Source of the DNA: a virus
Strand: one strand, 5' to 3'
Length of the DNA: 45,593 nt
Virus record (IMG/VR): IMGVR_UViG_3300048785_000055
Span: 1-45,593 of that record
Part shown: piece by piece, positions 1 through 6,680 of the stretch
Numbering within the stretch: position 1 is the stretch's first letter
Layout of the letters: each line of letters begins with the position of its first letter
The notes under the pieces: model-generated
The model's database searches: none
What the model was told of the DNA's origin: nothing
Seen by the model: only the letters and a program-made list of their open reading frames with translations
Translations under genes and position numbers: made by a program

Positions 1-331
1 TCACGCCCGTCGACGTGACCTGCGCCAAGCCTCCGTACTTCTTGAAGTCAAGACGACCGCGGCCGCCGAGTACGACCGCGTTCTGCGGCGTCGTCGCATC
101 CCAAATGATCTCAAGCGCCATGCCTTTGACGTCGTATTCGATCTCGGTGATTTTTAGATGCGACGTCGGGTAGGTGATCGCGCCGCCAATCGTCACGCCG
201 AGCGGGCCGGTCGACGATCCGTCGACCTTAACGACGGCGGTTTCGCCCGTACCGTCGGACAACGACGTGAAGGCATACCCCCAATTACGAGGGCCATTCT
301 CAAGGATTTGGGTCGTGACAGCGTCGGCCAT
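1..331 (-). CDS. virion-associated protein, 3' end beyond window
   Basis: Reading leftward from ATG at 331, the frame stays open for 110 codons to the window edge, so the C-terminus is missing. A good ribosome site (AGGAG) lies about 7 bases before the ATG. The protein opens MADAVTTQILENGPRN and continues with SDGTGETAVVKVDGSS. From memory this opening resembles a small beta-rich protein common near capsid genes of podovirus-like phages; its exact role is unknown to me. It is the last gene of the head operon that is visible here. The family link is recall rather than a search. Confidence 0.7.
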   Translation of the reverse strand, partial: MADAVTTQILENGPRNWGYAFTSLSDGTGETAVVKVDGSSTGPLGVTIGGAITYPTSHLKITEIEYDVKGMALEIIWDATTPQNAVVLGGRGRLDFKKYGGLAQVTSTGV

Positions 332-359
332 GTACGGCTCCTGCGGCCGTTAAGGCCTA

Positions 360-1403
360 TTAGCTCGGGTTGACACCAAGGCCCGACGTGGCCGCCGTCG
401 GGGCACCGCCGTCGACGTAAGAGTTCGCCAGGAAGTTCGTGTCGCCCCACTTCGTCGCGCCGACAGACGTGCACGACTTCAGAACGACATAGCCGCCGGG
501 TGACGCGCTGGTGAAAGATCCGACTTCGGTGAGCCCCGTCGCACCCGATTTGATCGAGTTCATAAAGGTACAGTCTTGGAAGAGCTGCTGACGATCAATG
601 CAGGCCGCCCCGGTCCCGAGAATGTGCAGCGGGGTAGCCGCCGACGCGTCCACGAGGAATGAGCAGTTCTTGAAGATGTTGCGCGGGGTGCCGCCGGCAA
701 GTTCGAGGCTCGCGTTCGCCGCACCGCGGGTGACTGTATCGCGGCCGAAGTTGCAGCCGTTGAAGGTCGTCTCGCCGTTGCCGGCGCTGCCGAGCTTGAA
801 CGACCGCGAACCAGCGTCCGCCGCCGATCCGGAATCGCCCATGCCGCCGAAGTCCATGTTCCAGTAGGCGTTGCGCTGGCCCTGATCCGTCCAGCAAATC
901 TGCGCCGCACCGCCGGTGGAGAAGCCGTGGAAAAGGCTGACGTTCGAGAACAGGCAGCCGCTGCCGGTCACAACGACGAGGTTGGCAGAGCCGAAGGTCG
1001 TTACCGTATAGGTCCCGGTCGGCGGCGCGATACGCGCACGCTGCGCGATCTGCGTCGGGGCACCGATGCCGATCAGGTGAAGCGCGTTCTTGTTCCAGTT
1101 CAGGACACCGCTCGTCGCCGCGGAATTAACCGCCTGCGCGGCCGCAAGGGAGAGCCTGGCGGTGCCGGTCGACAGGCCGTTGCCGATCAGAACGATGACA
1201 TCGTTGTTGCCGGACGCTGCGAGGCTGACGGCGCGGTAGAGCGATTGAAGGGCTTGGCTCGGGCTCGTGCCCTGGTTACCGTCGAGACCGTTGACCGGGT
1301 CGACGAACCAATAGGTCCCGGTGAATGGAAGTCCGCCGATGCCCCCGAGAACGGGAACGCCGAAGGACGAAATACCGTTCGGAAAGTTCGTCAAGCTGCC
1401 CAT
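360..1403 (-). CDS. beta-helix-like virion protein
   Basis: A 347-residue protein with little charge and many Gly, Ala, Ser and Thr residues. It has repeated short runs such as NCSFLVD, DCTFMNS and GCNFGRD, spaced as in the rungs of a parallel beta-helix. The N-terminus (GTYWFVDPVNGLDGNQGTSP) resembles the entry to right-handed beta-helix domains of phage surface proteins. I chose ATG 1403 because AAAGGAG lies 7 bases upstream; an upstream in-frame TTG at 1409 is less likely. It follows the capsid gene and an inserted endonuclease gene. A decoration, fibre-like or glycan-binding role is inference. Confidence 0.6.
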   Translation of the reverse strand: MGSLTNFPNGISSFGVPVLGGIGGLPFTGTYWFVDPVNGLDGNQGTSPSQALQSLYRAVSLAASGNNDVIVLIGNGLSTGTARLSLAAAQAVNSAATSGVLNWNKNALHLIGIGAPTQIAQRARIAPPTGTYTVTTFGSANLVVVTGSGCLFSNVSLFHGFSTGGAAQICWTDQGQRNAYWNMDFGGMGDSGSAADAGSRSFKLGSAGNGETTFNGCNFGRDTVTRGAANASLELAGGTPRNIFKNCSFLVDASAATPLHILGTGAACIDRQQLFQDCTFMNSIKSGATGLTEVGSFTSASPGGYVVLKSCTSVGATKWGDTNFLANSYVDGGAPTAATSGLGVNPS

Positions 1404-1622
1404 AACCAATCTCCTTTATGAAGCTGCCCGGGGGAATCGAACACCCCGCTTACCCAACCTGGGACACCCGTTTATTTTCAGCCACGAAGGCGCTGCGAGA
1501 ACCAGTCTTAGGCTCAATCGGCGCCGCCGCGGTGATCCGCACAAGGAAAGGAGATGGCAGCCGATTTGCTTTCAGACTGATTGCCTAGCGCGCAATGCCT
1601 AGCGCGACTGCCTGACCGCAAT

Positions 1623-2342
1623 CTACGCAGGCGAGGGCGGCGTGTCAATGACGGGAGCGGCGTGGCACTCAAGGTAAGCGATGGCGGCGCGGAGCCGCGG
1701 AACGTCGTCACCGAAGTTTCCTAGCCCGTGGTTGCAGAATGAGCATAAAAGCTGCCGGTTTTTTCCGGTCTTGTGACAATGATCGACCGCCAGCATCATA
1801 AACTCGCCCGTCTTTTTGTAGATGCGCATCTCCGGCCGGGAACAGATGGCGCAGAGACCTTTCTGCGCGTCAAACATCTCCTGATATTGCTGATACGAAA
1901 TGCCGTAGTGTCGTTTGAGATATTTGTCCTTTAGAATGTGCGGATTATCGGCATTGTAGGTTCGCATGTAGGCGTTCCGCGCCTCCTGACCGCTACCGAC
2001 AATTCGACCGTCCGAAGCACGAGCGCGCCATTCGAAGTTCTTCGGACCATAGGGGAGCGATTCGTCCAATCGAATTAGCTTGTGCCTAGCCGTCGGCGCC
2101 GGTCCGACGTCATCGACAAAGCTCAAGAACACATTCCACCGTTTGACGTTGCCGCCGCTTAATCGACCGCCGCGTCGCATCGAACGCCATCGCTCATAAA
2201 GCGGGTGACCGTGACCCTCTCCCCATCCTTTAGGTCTGGTCGTTTCGAGGTGCCCGTGGCGCATCTTGCGCATGCGGTGCATCCCGCAAAGGCCGCCAGC
2301 GATGGCGTTCTTCTCGCAGCCGTCAACCGTACAAGCAGACAT
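1623..2342 (-). CDS. endonuclease VII-like HNH homing endonuclease
   Basis: A 239-residue protein with an N-terminal zinc-finger-like element (CTVDGC, then GLCGMH) and a C-terminal recombination-endonuclease-VII domain: CAICSRPE, then VDHCHKTG, then LLCSFCNHGLGNFGDD. The paired Cys and His-Asp-His residues are the expected zinc and catalytic ligands. Such genes are often mobile, free-standing homing endonucleases. It sits between the capsid gene and the beta-helix gene, where a homing gene would interrupt the head operon. ATG 2342 was chosen because GGAGG lies 6 bases upstream; that site is inside a hairpin (see 2344-2373). Confidence 0.8.
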   Translation of the reverse strand: MSACTVDGCEKNAIAGGLCGMHRMRKMRHGHLETTRPKGWGEGHGHPLYERWRSMRRGGRLSGGNVKRWNVFLSFVDDVGPAPTARHKLIRLDESLPYGPKNFEWRARASDGRIVGSGQEARNAYMRTYNADNPHILKDKYLKRHYGISYQQYQEMFDAQKGLCAICSRPEMRIYKKTGEFMMLAVDHCHKTGKNRQLLCSFCNHGLGNFGDDVPRLRAAIAYLECHAAPVIDTPPSPA

Positions 2343-2343
2343 G

Positions 2344-2373
2344 AAAAACCTCCGACCCTTTACGGATCGGAGG
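2344..2373 (-). terminator. terminator hairpin that also covers a ribosome binding site
   Basis: On the minus strand CCTCCGA (2373-2367) pairs with TCGGAGG (2355-2349), with two further C-G pairs past a bulge, and is followed by TTTTT. It lies 38 bases after the capsid stop. The 3' arm contains the GGAGG that serves the endonuclease start at 2342. The element can therefore end capsid transcripts and also mask the ribosome site in read-through RNA. Confidence 0.7.
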
Positions 2374-2410
2374 CTACTACACCTCGGCAGCGATGTATAC
2401 AGAGTGGAGG

Positions 2411-3331
2411 CTAGACCCCGGGCGTCCCAAAAATCTGCCGCCAGTCGGTGCAGCCGCACGAGAAGCGCATGTACTGCGCCGCCTTGGCGTTCTTGGTATC
2501 AAACTCATTGTCTGTATCAAACATCGGCTTGTCACGCCACATAAAGCGCAAACCATACGGCGCGTTTGTGCGGATGAACCAAGCGGTGGTCGAGGTGAAG
2601 TAGTGGTTCACGACGATGCCCTTGGGGAACATGCCGGTGGCCTTGATCACGTTGATCGCGTTGTTCGCCGTGTTGTTCTGCAGGACCGAATGGATGATTC
2701 GGTTTGCGTCGAACCACTGCGAGGGCGAGATCGCGAGGCACTGCGGGACGAGCGCGATCTTGTTTCCGCGGTAGTCGGTCGCCTGCATGATCTGGGTGGC
2801 CAGATCTTCGATGGCGAGCTCGGACAAGTCGGCCGAGAAGGTCAGCTTGTTCGACTGGTTGCCGGTGATCGTCGGGTGCGAGGCGCTGATCATCGCGGCG
2901 CCGTCGCCGATCGGGTAGGCGGTGTTGAACGCCTGGTTGAAGACGTTGGCGCCGATGATCTCTTCGGTCTGCCGGCCCGCGAATGCGAGCATCGCCGCAC
3001 GACGCTTCGAAACGACCTCATAGAGGTTGTCGCGAAGCTCTTCGAACGTGACGATGTAGCCGCCCGCGTAGGCGATGTGGGTGTACCGGGTGATCGAGCC
3101 CTGAACTTCGGTGTCGTAGTTCAGTGCCTGACCCTGATCCTTCTCGCGAAGGACGCCGAAGCCGGAGATTTCCACATCCTCTTCGTAGGCCTTGTCCGAC
3201 GTTTCGATGTCGAACAACTCGGGATATTCCTGGGCGTGTTCGGCATACTGCCGACCCCACCAGGTTTTGATTCCTGGCCAGAGTGCTTTCGGATGGGCGC
3301 CCGTAGTGATAACGCCGCCGAGTGTTGCCAT
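2411..3331 (-). CDS. major capsid protein
   Basis: A 306-residue protein with the composition and position of a major head subunit: it follows portal, scaffold and a head protein, and precedes other virion genes. The segment AGGYIVTFEELRDNLYEVVSKR and the C-terminal region with RFMWRDKPMFDTDNEFDTKN resemble Mu gpT-like or HK97-fold capsids. The N-terminus carries ALWPGIKTWWG, which I recall from this capsid type. A ribosome site (AGGAG) precedes ATG 3331. It is followed by a strong terminator-like hairpin, fitting a gene needing high expression. The fold class is inferred. Confidence 0.85.
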   Translation of the reverse strand: MATLGGVITTGAHPKALWPGIKTWWGRQYAEHAQEYPELFDIETSDKAYEEDVEISGFGVLREKDQGQALNYDTEVQGSITRYTHIAYAGGYIVTFEELRDNLYEVVSKRRAAMLAFAGRQTEEIIGANVFNQAFNTAYPIGDGAAMISASHPTITGNQSNKLTFSADLSELAIEDLATQIMQATDYRGNKIALVPQCLAISPSQWFDANRIIHSVLQNNTANNAINVIKATGMFPKGIVVNHYFTSTTAWFIRTNAPYGLRFMWRDKPMFDTDNEFDTKNAKAAQYMRFSCGCTDWRQIFGTPGV

Positions 3332-3355
3332 GTTCGTATTCTCCTATTCGACGGG

Positions 3356-3955
3356 TTAGTAGCCGGACGGTGCCCAGAGGGCGGGCAGGTTGAGTCGGAC
3401 GGTCCACCGAGCGTAGTTGCCCAGGGCGTTATCGGGTCCGCGCGTCAGTTCGAGGACGCGCAGTTGATAGGTCGGGTTGCCGGAAGCGGCGGTCGAGCTC
3501 TGCAGCATCCAGCCCGAGAAGCCGGTGGTCTGGCTGCCAGTGCCAGCGACGAGGTTCGCGTTCGAGAAGCCGCCGGTCGCCGTGGCGATGGCGCCGCCGA
3601 CCGAGTCTTCCATGATGGTGTAGAGCTGGTTCGGGTCGTCGCAGATGAACCCGTAAGTGAGGATGGAAGCGTGCCGCCAGACGGTGTCGTTCTGAAGCAG
3701 CGTGACGCCGGAACCGGCCGGGCCGTTGCAGCGGCCGATAAAGCCGCCGAGGATGGTGTCGGTCGCACCGGCCGAGGCGATGCCGACGAGGGGAACGCCG
3801 AAGGCGTCTGTCCCGCCGAGCGGGACGATCGGGTCGCCGAGGAAGATGTTGGTACCTTCCGAGGTATTCATGCACACCATGCGGCCTTGGCCGGACCATG
3901 GAGTGCCGTTGTCGTTTATGGGACGAAGCCCAAATGCAGCATTTATATTGGCCAT
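3356..3955 (-). CDS. head decoration/stabilisation-type protein
   Basis: A 199-residue protein opening MANINAAFGLRPINDNG, a start seen in many phages for a protein encoded beside the capsid gene. The rest is Gly- and Thr-rich and beta-prone, with no catalytic motif. The position directly upstream of the capsid gene supports a capsid-associated role. Start: ATG 3955 fits the family opening, but GGAG lies a rather long 10 bases away. An in-frame TTG at 3961 has only 4 bases of spacing, so the start is not fully secure. Confidence 0.65.
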   Translation of the reverse strand: MANINAAFGLRPINDNGTPWSGQGRMVCMNTSEGTNIFLGDPIVPLGGTDAFGVPLVGIASAGATDTILGGFIGRCNGPAGSGVTLLQNDTVWRHASILTYGFICDDPNQLYTIMEDSVGGAIATATGGFSNANLVAGTGSQTTGFSGWMLQSSTAASGNPTYQLRVLELTRGPDNALGNYARWTVRLNLPALWAPSGY

Positions 3956-3997
3956 GACCAAAGGTCTCCAAAGGTTTCAGCGGACGGGTCAGCGGGC

Positions 3998-4014
3998 GCG
4001 CGCTCTAAGCGCGC
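3998..4014. other. 7-bp GC-rich hairpin between head genes
   Basis: GCGCGCT-CTA-AGCGCGC is a perfect 7-bp stem with a 3-base loop in the 106-base gap upstream of the head protein gene. It has no T-run on either strand. It could be an mRNA-stabilising or attenuating structure; its role is unknown. Confidence 0.5.
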
Positions 4015-4061
4015 AGCCATCAATCCTGCCTGATGTACCTTGGATGCCTTGGGGAACTTAC

Positions 4062-4652
4062 CTAACGCTGAGGCGTTTGGATCTTAAGCGGTCCTTCGGA
4101 GCCCGTACCTTCTGTCGGGTCGTAGAACTTGCCTTTGTCCGATGCCTGCGCTTGACCTGGCTTTGATGCGAACGGGTTCTTCTTGATCGATTCCAGCTTT
4201 TCGGATGCCGTCTTGTGTCGGGCGTCCATTTCCTCTTGCCAGAATACTTCGGGGATTTCCATCGCGTAGGCGATGAGTGCTCCCCCGTCCCGTCCAGACC
4301 CCACCGTTCTTTTCAGCGGTTGCCCAGTCTTCAGGTCCTTGACGTTGGCCCACCCCGACGTTGTTGCCTCGTCGATTCGGCCGGCGACATCATTGAACCA
4401 GTGACGATGATAGCCGTGACGCGTCGGCATTGCAAGCTTTAGACTCTGCGACCCGAACGGGGATCGCATTCCCTTGATTCGTGCGATGGCTTGCTCGAGC
4501 GATTCGCCTTCTTGCGGCGCGGAGTTCGGCGCGAGCGCGTGGTCGGCGCTGATGCCTTCCGACACGGGAAGGGCGGGCTGCGCGATCGCCGCGGTCGGCT
4601 TTGCTTCGAATGAGGATTCCGCCGTCGGCACTGTGGTTGGTTTCTTTCCCAT
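4062..4652 (-). CDS. phage head-operon protein of unknown function
   Basis: A 196-residue protein. Its first 55 residues are Pro-, Ala- and Ser-rich and probably disordered. The core has RHGYHRHWFND, then GWANVKDLKTGQPL and RDGGALIAYAMEIPEVFW. I recall this arrangement in proteins encoded between scaffold and capsid in podovirus-like phages, but know no assigned function. A GAGGAA ribosome site precedes ATG 4652 and the gene lies 3 bases after the scaffold gene. The Lys- and Gln-rich C-terminus looks flexible. A head-assembly or virion role is inferred from position only. Confidence 0.6.
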   Translation of the reverse strand: MGKKPTTVPTAESSFEAKPTAAIAQPALPVSEGISADHALAPNSAPQEGESLEQAIARIKGMRSPFGSQSLKLAMPTRHGYHRHWFNDVAGRIDEATTSGWANVKDLKTGQPLKRTVGSGRDGGALIAYAMEIPEVFWQEEMDARHKTASEKLESIKKNPFASKPGQAQASDKGKFYDPTEGTGSEGPLKIQTPQR

Positions 4653-4655
4653 GGC

Positions 4656-5672
4656 CTACTTCCTCGGCTTCTGTTGAATGGTCAGCACGTCGCCGTGCGG
4701 GTCGTCGTAGAGCGCCATGTATTCCTTCTCGGTGTAGTCGGAAAGTTGGCGCTTCATCCGGTTGAATGCGTCTCGCGCCTGACCGCGTTCGGTCGGGTCC
4801 GTGATTTGGCTGATCGCCGTCATCGGGCCACCTAGTTGCTGCTGGCGCTGTCCCGGATCGCCCGGCGTCGGTGCGGCGACCGCTGGGGCGCGGCGCGCTG
4901 GTTGCCGCGGGGCGGCGGCCGGCGCGGGTGCCGCCGGACGCTGGCCGCCGAACCGGTCGGGATAAGCTTCGACAATCCTGCGCCTTGCTTCTTCAAGCGA
5001 TGCGGCTTCGTCCGGGAACCCGCCTTCCTGAAGAACGTCGATGTGGGCGTCGATCATCTTGCGGTTCAGAAACTGGTCTGTGTTGAACCACGGGTTTTCG
5101 TTGAAGAAGGCCTGCAGCGCCGCGGAAGGCGGTGGCGGTCCTGCCGGTGTCGCTGGCTTCGGTGGTTCGGCAGCCGTCGCGGGTCGCGCGCTTGACAGGG
5201 CCTCCGCTTGCTCGACGAGTTGGTCGTAGGCCTTCGTATCGCCCGCTTCGACTGCGGCGCGCTGGTTCTGCTTGATCTCGGCCAACGCGCGATCGTATCC
5301 CGCTTTGTTCGCGCGCGCACCCATGTCGCGAAGATCCTTGATGATCTGAAGTTGTTCCTGTGCCGTCGATCGCAGACCGGTCACCTCGCCTTCGAGTTTG
5401 CCCATTCGTTCGGTCAGGCGGCGGTTCTGGTCGCGGACAATCGGGAGAATGTTCTCGCCCCGCGCGATGAAATCGGCTGCGGGTTGCCACTTGCCGGGAG
5501 GTCCCCGGTATTCAGCGAGAGGCTTCCAACCCATCTCGCGGGCACGGGCTTCAACCGCGGCGTCGGCTGCCCCTGCGTCGTCATCCTGTGGCGGCGCGCC
5601 CTCGTCGAGGGTGACGTCTTCCGGCGGTGGGTCGTCCTGCGGAACGCTGCTGGAGATCGCGGTGCCTGCCAT
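4656..5672 (-). CDS. putative capsid scaffolding protein
   Basis: A 338-residue, highly charged protein. The N-terminus is acidic and Pro-rich (DDPPPEDVTLDEGAPPQDDD). The middle is a predicted coiled coil (about residues 75-160, starting near VRDQNRRLTERMGKLEGEV). Ala- and Pro-rich linkers follow, then a basic C-terminus. This architecture and the place between portal and capsid genes are typical of phage scaffolds, which shape the procapsid and then leave. The start ATG 5672 overlaps the stop of the GroES-like gene by one base (TAATG), suggesting translational coupling. No protease gene is visible nearby. Confidence 0.65.
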   Translation of the reverse strand: MAGTAISSSVPQDDPPPEDVTLDEGAPPQDDDAGAADAAVEARAREMGWKPLAEYRGPPGKWQPAADFIARGENILPIVRDQNRRLTERMGKLEGEVTGLRSTAQEQLQIIKDLRDMGARANKAGYDRALAEIKQNQRAAVEAGDTKAYDQLVEQAEALSSARPATAAEPPKPATPAGPPPPSAALQAFFNENPWFNTDQFLNRKMIDAHIDVLQEGGFPDEAASLEEARRRIVEAYPDRFGGQRPAAPAPAAAPRQPARRAPAVAAPTPGDPGQRQQQLGGPMTAISQITDPTERGQARDAFNRMKRQLSDYTEKEYMALYDDPHGDVLTIQQKPRK

Positions 5673-6082
5673 TAGTTATCCCCTGTTATTTTTTCAGCGT
5701 CCGACTCGTAGGTCGCGCCGACGCTGCCGTAGTCCATGATCCGGTATGTTTCGCCGTCGCGGCCTTTGACCTGCTTGCCGGCGTACTTCTCGATGTAGAC
5801 GCGGTCCCCGGCCTTCGGCTTCTCGCCGGTCCAAGGGGTCATGTCTTCGTTGAGGAGGAATGCGCCGGGCGAGGTCGCGACGATCACGCCGCTCTCTGCG
5901 GCCATGCTCATTTTTTCGACGATGTCTTCGGGGAGGCTCACGCCGCCCTTCGAAGTTGGCGAGCACTTGTCCATCAGGACGAGGATCGTCTTGCCGACAA
6001 CCCGAATGCCGCTGGTGTCTTTGCCGGACCAAATCGCCGGGATGTAGTCAGCGTGCAGCCCCTTGATCAGCTTTACTTCCAT
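5672..6082 (-). CDS. phage GroES-like co-chaperonin
   Basis: A 136-residue protein related to the GroES 10-kDa fold. It has the beta-strand ILVLMD followed by GGVSLPEDIVEKM, a mobile-loop-like position, then GVIVATSPGAF, and KAGDRVYIEKYAGKQV with a C-terminal domed strand. Phage GroES homologues such as T4 gp31 pair with host GroEL so that the large capsid protein folds. The place just before scaffold and capsid genes supports that role. ATG 6082 was chosen over an upstream in-frame codon because AGGAA lies 5 bases before it. It overlaps the preceding gene by 35 bases. Confidence 0.75.
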   Translation of the reverse strand: MEVKLIKGLHADYIPAIWSGKDTSGIRVVGKTILVLMDKCSPTSKGGVSLPEDIVEKMSMAAESGVIVATSPGAFLLNEDMTPWTGEKPKAGDRVYIEKYAGKQVKGRDGETYRIMDYGSVGATYESDAEKITGDN

Positions 6083-6371
6083 CGACTTCCTCGTTGTCTG
6101 CTTGCCTGTAGAAGTTCTGAATAACACCTAGCGATAGCGTCTGCAACTCACGAAGCGTCAATATGCGGCCCCTGATCATGTCGGCCTGCGGGGCCAGGTT
6201 GCCCGCCTCCAAGAGGTCCGCAGCCGCCGCCCGGAAGGCGTCCGCCTGATCCTTCAGATATTCGAGGTAGGCCGCCGTGATCGGATTGTGCCGCCAAAGA
6301 TTATATTCCTGTTCCGACAGGCCCATGAGGAGCGATTCGTGTGGCGACCGTAATGCGTCATGTAGCGGCAT
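6048..6371 (-). CDS. small head-operon protein of unknown function
   Basis: A 107-residue, mostly helical protein (SEQEYNLWRHNPITAAYLEYLKDQ, then a long Ala- and Leu-rich helix). It lies between the portal region and the GroES-like gene. Start ATG 6371 has GGAG six bases upstream; the in-frame TTG at 6383 is probably not used. I know no function. Similar small helical proteins are found between portal and chaperonin genes in related phages, from memory. Confidence 0.6.
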   Translation of the reverse strand: MPLHDALRSPHESLLMGLSEQEYNLWRHNPITAAYLEYLKDQADAFRAAAADLLEAGNLAPQADMIRGRILTLRELQTLSLGVIQNFYRQADNEEVDGSKADQGAAR

Positions 6372-6383
6372 TGGACTCTCCAA

Positions 6384-6680
6384 TTACTGAGGCGCAGCGG
6401 CGAAAGGATCATGGTCAACCGGGATGAGCCTATAGCGGTTGCGATGGTCGGAAGGATACCGTTCCCCCGTCAGACCAAGTAATTGGTCAGCGACACTCCG
6501 ATGTTGGGATTGCGATCCGTCGAATGGATCGTGATCGACGGGGGTCAACGGAACAGAGGGACCGCCAGCGGGAGCCTGATAATAGGCGTATGTCTTTCCT
6601 TCCGCGTCGGGCGCGGTGTACTGAAGCGGTCCTAACGCGTCGGCGGCAAACGGGTCATGATCGACTGGCTCAATCTGCAT
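6384..6680 (-). CDS. protein with three PVDHDPF repeats
   Basis: A 98-residue protein carrying the motif PVDHDPF three times: near residue 5, in the middle (TPVDHDPFDG) and at the C-terminus (IPVDHDPFAAA). The repeats are separated by about 40 residues of low-complexity linker. Its start at 6680 overlaps the portal stop by one base. Repeated short motifs in a disordered chain suggest several docking sites for one partner, perhaps the portal or capsid shell, but that is inference. The motif itself is plain in the sequence. Confidence 0.65.
   Translation of the reverse strand: MQIEPVDHDPFAADALGPLQYTAPDAEGKTYAYYQAPAGGPSVPLTPVDHDPFDGSQSQHRSVADQLLGLTGERYPSDHRNRYRLIPVDHDPFAAAPQ

Noticed and set aside
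1421-1502. Possible minus-strand tRNA (T-arm-like TTCGATTCCCCC followed by GGGCAGC)
   Set aside because: The T-arm has a mismatch, and no 5' acceptor strand, D-arm or anticodon arm of proper form could be folded from the upstream bases. It may be a tRNA scrap or chance.
1585-1610. Two copies of TGCCTAGCGCG
   Set aside because: Only two short copies; not enough for a repeat element.
2393-4033. 546-codon plus-strand open frame
   Set aside because: It lies wholly opposite the capsid and head protein genes, has no ribosome site, and its Arg- and Val-rich content is typical of antisense of GC-rich coding DNA.
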